This document shows positions 1 to 6,707 of a stretch of 10,119 bases of DNA, in pieces. Position 1 is the stretch's first letter, and every line of letters begins with the position of its first letter. A program made the translations under genes and the position numbers. The notes under the pieces were generated by a model, which worked only from the letters and a program-made list of their open reading frames with translations, was not told where the DNA came from and made no database searches. This DNA comes from an uncultured Clostridia bacterium (GTDB taxonomy: Bacteria; Bacillota; Clostridia; TANB77; CAG-508): contig CANQMG010000055.1 of NCBI GenBank assembly GCA_947624925.1, forward strand, positions 1-10,119, given 5' to 3'.

Positions 1-771
1 ACATCAAATATATGGAATAGCAGTGCAGAAAATGTAAAAGCAATACTAGAAATGCCAGAATGGGAAGATGAAAAATTTCAAGGGTTATTGACATCAAATA
101 TATGGAATAGCAGTGCAGAAAATGTAAAAGCAATACTAGAAATGCCAGAATGGGAAGATGAAAAATTCCAAGGATTATTGACATCAAACATATGGAATAG
201 CAATGTAGAAGATATAAAAGCAATACTAAAAATGCCAGAATGGGAAGATCCAAAATTTCAAGGGTTATTGACATCAACAATATGGAATTGCAATGCAGAA
301 AATGTAAAAGCAATATTAGAAATGCCAGAATGGAAAGACCAAAAATTTCAAGGGCTATTGACATCAACTATATGGCAAAGCAATGTAAAGAATGTAAAAG
401 CAATACTAGAAATACCAGAATGGGAAGACCAAAAATTTCAAGGGTTATTGACATCAACTATATGGCAAAGCAATGCAGAAAATGTAAAAGCAATACTAGA
501 AATGCCAGAATGGAAAGACCAAAAATTTCAATGCTTATTGACATCAAACATATGGCATAGCAATGTAGAAGAAGTAAAAGCAATACTAGAAATGCCAGAA
601 TGGGAAGATGAAAAATTTCAATGCTTATTGACATCAAATATATGGCGAAGCAGTGCAGAAAATGTAAAAGCAATACTAGAAATGTCAGAATGGAAAAATG
701 AAAAATTTAAACATTTGTTAAGACCATCAATTTTTGCAATATCTGTAATAAATATAAAAAAAGCAATTAAA
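1..771 (+). repeat. 90-bp in-frame tandem repeat array, about 8.5 units
   Basis: The period is exactly 90 bp. Units begin at 52, 142, 232, 322, 412, 502 and 592, a decayed unit at 682, and a partial unit fills 1-51. Bases 1-77 are identical to 91-167, including third positions, while units from 232 on differ more, which indicates recent unit duplication at the left side and older divergence toward the C-terminus. Because the period is a multiple of three, other frames are also open across the array; those are by-products. Confidence 0.95.
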
Positions 772-1029
772 TTATTTGAGGAATATAATATTGGACAATA
801 TATGACAAATAATTCCATAAGAAGAAATGTAGATGAACAAAGAAAACTTATAGAATATATGATAAAGAAAAAAATAGATCTTATAGTAGATGATCCGAAA
901 AAAGAAGGACAAAAAAAGCTAAATCCTATGTTAAGTGCAAGCACTAAAATTTTAAAAGAACAATATGGTATAAATATTAAGACAATTCCGGAAGGACCAG
1001 TAGGAGGAGAGATAGATGTTAGAGAATAA
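1..1029 (+). CDS. Partial tandem-repeat protein with 30-residue helical repeats and unique C-terminal domain (5' end outside window)
   Basis: The frame is open to the left edge: bases 1-51 already encode the end of a repeat (TSNIWNSSAENVKAILE), so the ATG at 52 is an internal repeat Met, not a supported start. Seven full 30-residue units follow (52-681), with consensus MPEWEDxKFQGLLTSxIWxS then xAENVKAILE, and an eighth degenerate unit (682 to about 771). Each unit looks like two short helices (DxKFxxLLTSxIW and AENVKAILE) with conserved Trp and Leu, so I infer an alpha-solenoid. About 85 charged, non-repeat residues follow (FEEYNIGQY..., NPMLSAS..., ending GEIDVRE). No signal peptide or membrane segment is visible. 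The 30-residue two-helix period and the repeated LL resemble mTERF- or TALE-like nucleic-acid-binding solenoids, but this is only a resemblance. Function and partner are unknown. There is no good terminator after the stop. Confidence 0.85.
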   Translation, partial: TSNIWNSSAENVKAILEMPEWEDEKFQGLLTSNIWNSSAENVKAILEMPEWEDEKFQGLLTSNIWNSNVEDIKAILKMPEWEDPKFQGLLTSTIWNCNAENVKAILEMPEWKDQKFQGLLTSTIWQSNVKNVKAILEIPEWEDQKFQGLLTSTIWQSNAENVKAILEMPEWKDQKFQCLLTSNIWHSNVEEVKAILEMPEWEDEKFQCLLTSNIWRSSAENVKAILEMSEWKNEKFKHLLRPSIFAISVINIKKAIKLFEEYNIGQYMTNNSIRRNVDEQRKLIEYMIKKKIDLIVDDPKKEGQKKLNPMLSASTKILKEQYGINIKTIPEGPVGGEIDVRE

Positions 1030-1070
1030 TTTAACAAATTATATTATATAATTAAGAATATAAATAATAT

Positions 1071-1099
1071 TTGCATTATCCATAATTTTATGTTATATG
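1071..1099 (+). promoter_or_regulatory. Candidate promoter for the M50 protease-tsaD-phosphoesterase operon
   Basis: A -35-like TTGCAT (1071-1076) is followed after 17 bp by TATATG (1094-1099), preceded by an extended -10 TG (1091-1092). This predicts a start near 1106, just before the ribosome binding site GTGAGG (1114-1119) and the ATG at 1127. The boxes are not consensus and the region is all A+T, so this is moderate support only. Confidence 0.4.
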
Positions 1100-1126
1100 T
1101 AAAAAATATATTAGTGAGGTTAATAA

Positions 1127-1861
1127 ATGTATAATTTTAATTTTGATAGAAAAACTTTATATATTATTATATTAATAGTGTTTATTTTAATGGGTTTAAG
1201 AAACATAACTGGCAGTATGATTATTTCTACACTTCTTACTTTACCAGGTGTAATTATTGCGATTACATTTCATGAATATGCTCATGCTTTAGTTGCAGAT
1301 AAATTAGGAGATGATACTCCAAGATATCAAGGAAGACTTAACTTAAATCCTATGAGCCATATAGATCCTTTTGGTTTCTTTTTATTACTTTTTGCTGGAT
1401 TTGGCTGGGGAAAACCAGTTCAAATAAATCCTAATAATTTTAAAAGGAGTGTTTCATTGGCTAAAGGTGAAATTTTAGTTTCACTTGCAGGACCATTAAT
1501 GAACTTTGTAATTGCTATAGTTTTATCATTAGTTATGGGAGCTATATATAAATTTGCACCACTATTTATTATGAGTCAAGTAGGCAATATTATAATTTTA
1601 TTAATACAATGTACAATTTTTGTAAATATTGGGTTAGGTGTATTCAATTTAATTCCACTTCCACCATTAGATGGTTCAAAAATTTTTATGAATATTATGC
1701 CATATAAAGCAAGAAGATGGATAATAGAAAATGAAAAATATTTTTACATTGCTTTTTTAATAATTTGGATTAGTGGATTATCTGGTTTGATAATTTCTCC
1801 TATAATTAATTTTATAAGTGATGGATTATTTAAATTAATAGGTTTAATATTTGGTCTTTAA
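1127..1861 (+). CDS. Site-2-protease-type (M50) integral membrane zinc metalloprotease
   Basis: A 244-residue polytopic membrane protein. Seen directly: a hydrophobic segment near residues 10-24, a second (about 31-58) holding the zinc motif HEYAH at 49-53 (HExxH with catalytic Glu50), GKPVQINPNNF near 95-105, LVSLAGPLMNFVIA at 117-130, and the third metal-ligand motif NLIPLPPLDGSK at 174-185 (Asp182). A last hydrophobic segment is near 206-235. Both halves of the M50 active site are intact and the length fits the compact PDZ-less bacterial group (YwhC/Rip2-like). Members of the family cleave substrates within the membrane, often in signalling; this protein's substrate is unknown. The start at 1127 has GTGAGG seven bases upstream. 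It lies 35 bp before tsaD, so cotranscription is likely. M50-family assignment is secure. Confidence 0.93.
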   Translation: MYNFNFDRKTLYIIILIVFILMGLRNITGSMIISTLLTLPGVIIAITFHEYAHALVADKLGDDTPRYQGRLNLNPMSHIDPFGFFLLLFAGFGWGKPVQINPNNFKRSVSLAKGEILVSLAGPLMNFVIAIVLSLVMGAIYKFAPLFIMSQVGNIIILLIQCTIFVNIGLGVFNLIPLPPLDGSKIFMNIMPYKARRWIIENEKYFYIAFLIIWISGLSGLIISPIINFISDGLFKLIGLIFGL

Positions 1862-1896
1862 AATATTTATTATATAATATAAGAAAGGCAGTATAA

Positions 1897-2916
1897 ATGA
1901 AAGATATTATTGTACTAGGAATTGAAACAAGTTGTGATGAAACTTCTGTATCTGTTGTTAAAAATGGTAGAGAAGTTTTATCTAATGTTATAGATTCACA
2001 AATAAATATACATAAAGAATTTGGGGGAGTAGTGCCAGAAATAGCTTCTAGAAACCATGTAGAGGCTATTTCTTATGTTACTAAAAAAGCATTAGAAGAT
2101 GCTGAAATAAATTTTAATGATATAGATGTTATATCTTGTACATATGGACCAGGATTGGTAGGAGCATTGCTCGTGGGAGTATCATATGCAAAAGCTTTAA
2201 GTTTTGCTTTAAAAAAACCACTTGTTGCTGTAAATCATATTGAAGGACATATTGCGGCAAATTACATTACATTCAAAGATTTAAAACCACCATTCTTATG
2301 TCTAGTAATTTCTGGAGGGCACACTCATTTGGTTTATATTAAGGATTATAATAAATTTGAAATATTAGGTAAAACAAGAGATGATGCAGTAGGAGAAGCA
2401 TTTGATAAAGTGGCAAGAGTTATTGGATTAGAATATCCTGGAGGCCCAAAGATAGATAACTTAGCTAAACAAGGACATGCAACTATAACATTGCCAACGA
2501 GCCACTTAGATAATTTAGATTTTAGTTTTAGCGGTTTAAAAACAGCAGTTTTAAATTTATTTAATAAAAATGAGAATATAAATAAAGCTGATTTATGTGC
2601 AAGCTTTGAGAAAAATATAGCAGACATTTTAATTCAAAATACTTTAAAGGCATTGGAAGAAATAAATTCTACTTTAAATATAGAAAATTCTAATGTTAAT
2701 AAAATAGCTTTAGCTGGAGGAGTTTCTGCTAATTCATTTATTAGAAAAAGTTTTTTAGAATTAGAAGATAAATATAATTTAAAAATATATTATCCAGATT
2801 TAATTTTATGTACAGATAATGCTGCTATGATAGCATCAGCAGGATATTATAATTATATAAATGGAAAAACAGCAAAGTTAGACTTAAATGCTATACCAAA
2901 TTTAAAAATATGTTAA
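1897..2916 (+). CDS. tsaD: tRNA N6-adenosine threonylcarbamoyltransferase TsaD
   Basis: TsaD transfers the threonylcarbamoyl group from threonylcarbamoyl-AMP to A37 of ANN-decoding tRNAs (t6A), working in the cytoplasm with TsaB and TsaE. The protein is 339 residues, the usual length. Visible motifs: ASKHA-fold phosphate loop GIETSCDETSVSVV (8-21), PEIASRNHVEAI (47-58), the metal-binding pair in NHIEGH (His114 and His118), SGGHTHL (139-145), DDAVGEAFDK (162-171), PGGPKID (181-187), FSGLKTA (211-217), AGGVSAN (273-279) and CTDNAAMIA (305-313) with the expected metal-ligand Asp307. All key residues are present. The ribosome binding site is modest (AGAAAGG, about 10 bases upstream). The TAA stop abuts the Shine-Dalgarno of the phosphoesterase gene. 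tsaB and tsaE are not in the window. Confidence 0.97.
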   Translation: MKDIIVLGIETSCDETSVSVVKNGREVLSNVIDSQINIHKEFGGVVPEIASRNHVEAISYVTKKALEDAEINFNDIDVISCTYGPGLVGALLVGVSYAKALSFALKKPLVAVNHIEGHIAANYITFKDLKPPFLCLVISGGHTHLVYIKDYNKFEILGKTRDDAVGEAFDKVARVIGLEYPGGPKIDNLAKQGHATITLPTSHLDNLDFSFSGLKTAVLNLFNKNENINKADLCASFEKNIADILIQNTLKALEEINSTLNIENSNVNKIALAGGVSANSFIRKSFLELEDKYNLKIYYPDLILCTDNAAMIASAGYYNYINGKTAKLDLNAIPNLKIC

Positions 2917-2917
2917 A

Positions 2918-2923
2918 AAGGAG
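2918..2923 (+). promoter_or_regulatory. Ribosome binding site setting the phosphoesterase start at 2928
   Basis: AAGGAG lies just past the tsaD stop and four bases before ATG 2928. An upstream in-frame ATG at 2910 overlaps the tsaD end, sits before this site and has no Shine-Dalgarno of its own, so it is unlikely to be the start. Confidence 0.8.
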
Positions 2924-2927
2924 TAAT

Positions 2928-3635
2928 ATGAGTATTTATGCAATAGCAGATTTACATTTATCTTTTAATAACCCTAAGCCAATGGATATATTTGGAGATA
3001 ATTGGAAAAATCATGAAAACAAAATAAAGAAAAAATGGATAGATGAAGTAAATTCTGAAGATTTAGTTTTAATACTAGGTGATTTTTCGTGGGGCATGTA
3101 TTTAAATGAAACATTAGAAGATTTTAGATACTTAAACACTCTTCCTGGAAAAAAAATTATACTTAAAGGAAATCATGATTATTGGTGGAGTACTAAGGCA
3201 AAAATAGATAAATTCTTGATTCAGAATAATTTTAATAATATAAATATTTTACACAACAATAGTTATAAATACAATGATTATGTTATAGTTGGAACAAGAG
3301 GTTGGGATTTAGAAGATATAGAAAATAAAAATATAATAGATAGAGAAATAGGAAGATTAAAATTATCATTTGATAATGCTGTGAGTAAATATGGATTAAA
3401 CAATAAATTTATTGTATGTTTTCATTATCCACCAATACTAAATAATCAAATAAGTAATGAATATGAGAAAAAAATATTAAATATTATGAAGGACTATAAT
3501 GTTACAAACTGCATATATGGTCATTTACATGGAAAAACATCACATGATAAAGCTTTTATAGGTTTTATAGAAAATATAAAGTTCGATTTAGTAAGTGCTG
3601 ATTATTTAAATTTTAAACTATTGAAATTAATTTAA
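2928..3635 (+). CDS. Calcineurin-like metallophosphoesterase
   Basis: A 235-residue soluble protein with the full metallophosphoesterase motif set in order: ADLHLS (residues 7-12; Asp8 and His10 as metal ligands), GDFSWG (51-56; bridging Asp52), GNHDYWW (81-87; Asn82 and His83), FHYPP (165-169; His166) and GHLHG (198-202; His199 and His201). Family members hydrolyse phosphomono- or diesters with a two-metal centre; the substrate here cannot be read from the sequence. It resembles the small stand-alone bacterial phosphoesterases of about 230 residues, with no signal peptide, so a cytosolic location is inferred. The start is taken at 2928, giving MSIYAIADLH, because of the well-placed AAGGAG. 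It follows tsaD by 11 bp, so the two are almost certainly cotranscribed. Whether it is linked functionally to tRNA modification is unknown. Confidence 0.92.
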   Translation: MSIYAIADLHLSFNNPKPMDIFGDNWKNHENKIKKKWIDEVNSEDLVLILGDFSWGMYLNETLEDFRYLNTLPGKKIILKGNHDYWWSTKAKIDKFLIQNNFNNINILHNNSYKYNDYVIVGTRGWDLEDIENKNIIDREIGRLKLSFDNAVSKYGLNNKFIVCFHYPPILNNQISNEYEKKILNIMKDYNVTNCIYGHLHGKTSHDKAFIGFIENIKFDLVSADYLNFKLLKLI

Positions 3636-3650
3636 ATATATGATAAACTT

Positions 3651-3679
3651 TTGAAAATAAAATTTTGTATTTTTATATT
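3651..3679 (+). promoter_or_regulatory. Promoter for the acyl-CoA synthetase gene
   Basis: TTGAAA (3651-3656), a 17-bp spacer and TATATT (3674-3679) each match consensus at five of six positions. The predicted start near 3686 leaves a short leader before the ribosome binding site at 3700-3705. No terminator hairpin separates it from the phosphoesterase gene, so readthrough is possible too. Confidence 0.55.
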
Positions 3680-3699
3680 AATTTTTTATGTTTAGAAAT

Positions 3700-3705
3700 A
3701 GGAGG
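3700..3705 (+). promoter_or_regulatory. Ribosome binding site setting the acyl-CoA synthetase start at 3712
   Basis: AGGAGG lies six bases before ATG 3712. The upstream in-frame ATG at 3688 lacks a Shine-Dalgarno and would place this site inside the coding region, so 3712 is preferred. Confidence 0.85.
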
Positions 3706-3711
3706 AAAAAT

Positions 3712-5556
3712 ATGAGAATATTAAGAGAATTTAAAATACCAGATTTCAAATTTCCAAAGATAAAAATGAAGGGGATAGAAAATATAGAAGAAGTTAATGT
3801 TGACTATGAAAAAATAAAAAAACAAGAAGAAAACAAGAAGTCACAAAAAACTTATGAAAATACAAATTATAAAACAATAAAAGAAATATTTGAAAAAAGT
3901 ACAACACAATATTCAGAAAGACCATTTATTCTAGAAAAATTCAATCCAAAGGGTGAATTTGAAACTATAACGTATAAGCATTTTAGAGAAGATGTAATAG
4001 GTTTAGGTACAGCATTAACTAATAAGTACAAGCTAAAAAACGAAAGGATTGTAATAATAGGAGAAAATACATATCATTGGTATATATCATATATGGCAAT
4101 GCTTTGTGGAGTAGGTATAGCTGTTCCAGTAGATAAGGAATTGCCTGCAAATGAAATTGAAAATCTAGTAAAAAGGTCAAAAGCAACTGCTATAATATAT
4201 TCAGCTAGAAAAAAGGATGTAATAAATAAGATAGAAGATAATCTACCAGAAGTTAAATATTTTATTCAAATGAATTCTGATGAATCATTAAATGGTAGAA
4301 ATATTGGATTAAATACTGTTATTAAAGCAGGAAAAAAGCTTATATCAAATGGTGATAATTCATTTATGAATATAGATATAGATCCAGAAGAATTTAAGGT
4401 TTTAATATTTACGTCTGGAACAACATCTAAATCAAAAGGTGTTATGATTTGTAATAGAAATCTAGCACAAAACATTAATGCTGTAAATCCATATGTAAAA
4501 TTATTGCCAGAAGATAGATTTTTCTCAATTTTACCACTACACCATACATATGAATCAACTATTGGCTTTTTACTTCCAATGGCAGTTGGATCATCTATAG
4601 CTATATGTCAGGGATTAAAACATATTCTTCCTAATTTAAAGGAAACTAATCCAACAGCAATGTTAGCAGTACCTCTATTGGTTGAAACTTTGTATAAGAA
4701 GATAAATGCAAGTATTGAAAAGGGTGGAAAAGCTGGACTAGTTAATTCAATGATTCATGTAACAAATGCTTTAAAGTCTGTAGGTATAGATATAAAAAGA
4801 AAAGTTTTTGCAGAGATATATGAAAATCTTGGCGGTAAAATTAGATTTATTGTATCAGCAGCAGCTCCAATTGATCCGAAAATTGGAAAATGGGTACAAG
4901 ATATAGGAATAATGTTTTTGCAGGGATATGGATTAACAGAAACTGCTCCAATAGCTGCATTAACACCAGAATATAAGGCTAAGGTTGGTTCTGCAGGAAA
5001 ACCTGTTATATGTGCAGAAATAAAAATAGATAATCCTAATGAAAAAGGAGAAGGCGAAGTATTAATTAAGAGCGAGACGCTAATGTTAGGATATTACGAA
5101 AATGAAGAAGCAACAAAAGAAGCAATAGTTGATGGATGGTTTCATTCAGGAGATATTGGTTATATGGATGAAGATGGATTTTTGTATATAACTGGAAGAA
5201 GTAAAAATGTTATAGTAACACAAAATGGCAAAAATATATATCCGGAAGAAATAGAATTAATGCTTGGAAATATTGAAGAAATAAAAGAATGTATGGTATA
5301 TGGAAAAGAAGATGAAAGAGAAAATAATGAATTAATTATTACTGCAAGAGTTATACCAGACTATGAAAAAATAGAAGAAAAGTACGGAAAAGATATAGAT
5401 GATGAAAAAGTGCATAATATAATATGGGAAGAAATAAAAAAAGTAAATAGAAAATTAACATCATATAAAGCGATAAAAAATTTAGAAATTAAAAAAGATG
5501 AATTTGTTAAAACAACAACAATGAAAATAAAAAGATTTGAAGAGCTAAAAAAATAA
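3712..5556 (+). CDS. AMP-forming long-chain acyl-CoA synthetase (ANL superfamily)
   Basis: A 614-residue adenylate-forming enzyme that should activate a fatty acid with ATP and pass it to CoA. Motifs in order: phosphate loop FTSGTTSKSKGV (233-244; TSGTT intact, with Ser-Lys-Ser-Lys where Gly-x-Pro-Lys is usual), LPLHHTYE (274-281), GYGLTETAP (405-413), GWFHSGDIGYMDEDGF (475-490), ITGRSKNVIV (493-502) and the C-terminal swivelling-domain lysine in TTTMKIKR (Lys605). HHTYE and the overall length fit the long-chain fatty acyl group (FadD/FAA1-like) rather than acetyl-CoA synthetase. The first 50 residues are lysine-rich and charged, beyond the normal domain; they could aid membrane association (inference). 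No other lipid genes are nearby. It has its own promoter and is followed by a hairpin, so it is probably monocistronic. Chain-length specificity cannot be read. Confidence 0.92.
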   Translation: MRILREFKIPDFKFPKIKMKGIENIEEVNVDYEKIKKQEENKKSQKTYENTNYKTIKEIFEKSTTQYSERPFILEKFNPKGEFETITYKHFREDVIGLGTALTNKYKLKNERIVIIGENTYHWYISYMAMLCGVGIAVPVDKELPANEIENLVKRSKATAIIYSARKKDVINKIEDNLPEVKYFIQMNSDESLNGRNIGLNTVIKAGKKLISNGDNSFMNIDIDPEEFKVLIFTSGTTSKSKGVMICNRNLAQNINAVNPYVKLLPEDRFFSILPLHHTYESTIGFLLPMAVGSSIAICQGLKHILPNLKETNPTAMLAVPLLVETLYKKINASIEKGGKAGLVNSMIHVTNALKSVGIDIKRKVFAEIYENLGGKIRFIVSAAAPIDPKIGKWVQDIGIMFLQGYGLTETAPIAALTPEYKAKVGSAGKPVICAEIKIDNPNEKGEGEVLIKSETLMLGYYENEEATKEAIVDGWFHSGDIGYMDEDGFLYITGRSKNVIVTQNGKNIYPEEIELMLGNIEEIKECMVYGKEDERENNELIITARVIPDYEKIEEKYGKDIDDEKVHNIIWEEIKKVNRKLTSYKAIKNLEIKKDEFVKTTTMKIKRFEELKK

Positions 5557-5590
5557 TAAAATTGCAATAAAAAAATCTTATTTAAAAATT

Positions 5591-5619
5591 TTATGGGTAG
5601 GTTTTGTGCCTACCCATAA
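5591..5619 (+). terminator. Hairpin after the acyl-CoA synthetase gene (probable terminator)
   Basis: A perfect 11-bp stem, TTATGGGTAGG (5591-5601) with CCTACCCATAA (5609-5619), has a 7-base loop. It is the most GC-rich structure in the intergenic region and starts 35 bases after the stop. No immediate T tract follows on the + strand (GGTTTGTAAAG, then T-rich sequence about 20 bases on), so it may be a weak terminator or only an mRNA-stabilising 3' hairpin. Confidence 0.5.
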
Positions 5620-5679
5620 GGTTTGTAAAGTCTTATTATATTTTTTAAAAAAATTTTTATTTTTATTTAAAAAATTGTA

Positions 5680-5709
5680 TTGACATTTGTAATATTTTTG
5701 TAATAAAAT
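5680..5709 (+). promoter_or_regulatory. Promoter for the 5821-6642 gene
   Basis: Consensus TTGACA (5680-5685), an 18-bp spacer and TAAAAT (5704-5709, five of six). The start is predicted near 5716, leaving an untranslated leader of about 105 nt before ATG 5821. The palindrome ATTGCAAT (5708-5715) sits over the end of the -10 box and the start point, where a repressor could act (inference). I found no strong fold or leader ORF with a ribosome binding site in the rest of the leader. Confidence 0.6.
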
Positions 5710-5804
5710 TGCAATGAAAATGTAAAAACAAATTTAATGTATCCTATTGTAGAAAAAAGCAATAAGATGTATAATAGTTTCGAAATAAATATATACATAG
5801 GACG

Positions 5805-5815
5805 AAGGAGGGAGG
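5805..5815 (+). promoter_or_regulatory. Very strong double ribosome binding site setting the start at 5821
   Basis: AAGGAGGGAGG lies five bases before ATG 5821. The longer in-frame reading from ATG 5737 has no Shine-Dalgarno and would translate through this site, so 5821 is the start. The strength suggests a well-expressed protein. Confidence 0.88.
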
Positions 5816-5820
5816 TTTAC

Positions 5821-6642
5821 ATGTCTTTTAGAAGAAGACCAGGCATAGTAAACGTAAGAATGGTAATAACGGAAGAAAAAATTTTATCAAACATAGATAA
5901 AATTCAAAAATTAATAAACCCTAAAAGTAAAAAACAAATTATTCAATTAGATGATGATGCATATTTTAAAGATTTAATTGAATCTGTAAAAACATATTTG
6001 GTAGAATATCCAAAAAAGAAGAATTTTCCACCACAAGTATATAAAGCTGCTTATGGATTAGTTGAATATGCTACAAATCAATTTGAAGAAAACACAAAAA
6101 CTATTGAAAATTTAATAGTTCAAAGAGAAAATAATATTGCTCTTGCTGGAAAGTTAAAAGAGTTATTAGAAATAGTAGAAAATAAAGAAAAAGATTGGAA
6201 AGTGATATTAAAAAATTCATCTTCATTATTCCAAGAAGATATAATAGAAACATTAGGAGTAATAGGTAGATGTAAAGGAAAAAATTCACAAAATTATGCT
6301 GATGCTGTCAAATTAGTTAGGGCTAGAATTTCAAATCTTGAAACAAATTTACATATAGAAATAGATATGGAAAGAATTGAAGATAGATCAAAAGCTTTAA
6401 GCTATATTGGAATAGAAATTGCAGATGCATTAAAAGGAATTCCAACTCCAGTAGAAGATATACAAGCAGTTCAAGATGATTTACTAGATGATGCATATAT
6501 TACAGAAACAAGAGTAGAAGTTAAACAATCATTATGGCAAAGAATTAAAAACAGTAAATTTGTAAAAGCAATAAATTATATATTAAGAATAAGAGTAAGA
6601 TTAGATTTGCCAGATGCACTTCCAGAAGGTAGAGGAGAATAA
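5821..6642 (+). CDS. Unrecognised, mostly helical protein (273 residues)
   Basis: I do not recognise a family. The protein begins MSFRRRPGIVNVRMVITEEK, with a very basic first dozen residues but no hydrophobic signal segment. The middle (roughly residues 85-200) is rich in Glu, Lys, Leu and Ile with heptad-like spacing and looks helical or coiled-coil. Near 212-230 there is a short acidic, proline-containing linker (GIPTPVEDIQAVQDDLLDDA), followed by a basic segment (KQSLWQRIKNSKFVKAINYILRI, split as Trp-Gln-Arg-Ile-Lys and Ile-Leu-Arg-Ile) and an acidic proline-rich tail ending LPEGRGE. The basic C-terminal helix with aromatic and aliphatic residues could be amphipathic and touch a membrane (inference). 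It has its own consensus promoter and a strong ribosome binding site, which argue for a real, expressed gene. It lies between unrelated genes, so context gives no function. Confidence 0.82.
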   Translation: MSFRRRPGIVNVRMVITEEKILSNIDKIQKLINPKSKKQIIQLDDDAYFKDLIESVKTYLVEYPKKKNFPPQVYKAAYGLVEYATNQFEENTKTIENLIVQRENNIALAGKLKELLEIVENKEKDWKVILKNSSSLFQEDIIETLGVIGRCKGKNSQNYADAVKLVRARISNLETNLHIEIDMERIEDRSKALSYIGIEIADALKGIPTPVEDIQAVQDDLLDDAYITETRVEVKQSLWQRIKNSKFVKAINYILRIRVRLDLPDALPEGRGE

Positions 6643-6651
6643 AATTATAAT

Positions 6652-6685
6652 TAATAGTCTGTCATTTTGCATTGACAGACTATTA
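6652..6685 (+). terminator. Long perfect hairpin between the 5821-6642 gene and the ThyX-like gene
   Basis: A perfect 13-bp stem, TAATAGTCTGTCA (6652-6664) with TGACAGACTATTA (6673-6685), has an 8-base loop. It starts 10 bases after the upstream stop and ends 9 bases before the AAAAAGGAG ribosome binding site of the next gene. The 3' flank is only mildly T-rich (TTGATT), so this may be a leaky terminator or an expression-tuning mRNA hairpin. I see no separate promoter for the ThyX-like gene. Confidence 0.5.
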
Positions 6686-6707
6686 TTGATTAAAAAGGAG
6701 TCTAACT

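Larger units (their letters stand above)
5554..5715 (+). repeat. 15-bp direct repeat pair containing the palindrome ATTGCAAT
   Basis: TAATAAAATTGCAAT occurs exactly at 5554-5568 (overlapping the acyl-CoA synthetase stop) and at 5701-5715 (overlapping the -10 box of the next promoter). Each copy ends in the perfect 8-bp palindrome ATTGCAAT. The hairpin and the -35 box lie between the copies. It may be a pair of operator sites, a short duplication, or chance in A+T-rich DNA. Confidence 0.5.

Noticed and set aside
1..720. CRISPR array
   Set aside because: Units are contiguous 90-bp coding repeats with no alternating constant repeat and unique spacer.
240..1037. Other open frames over the repeat array and its 3' end on both strands (240-560 +, 458-673 -, 618-1037 -)
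   Set aside because: The 90-bp period is a multiple of three, so a frame without a stop in one unit stays open through all units. These frames have no ribosome binding sites and the true frame continues into a unique domain.
1037..1053. Palindrome AATTATAT-T-ATATAATT after the repeat-protein gene as a terminator
   Set aside because: It is made only of A and T, has a one-base centre and no T tract; this is expected by chance in such composition.
5737..5820. N-terminal extension of the unknown protein from ATG 5737
   Set aside because: There is no Shine-Dalgarno before 5737, and the extension would translate through the strong ribosome binding site at 5805-5815.
6672..6700. TTGACA in the hairpin as a -35 box for the ThyX-like gene
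   Set aside because: No -10-like sequence lies 16-18 bp downstream; that position is the ribosome binding site.
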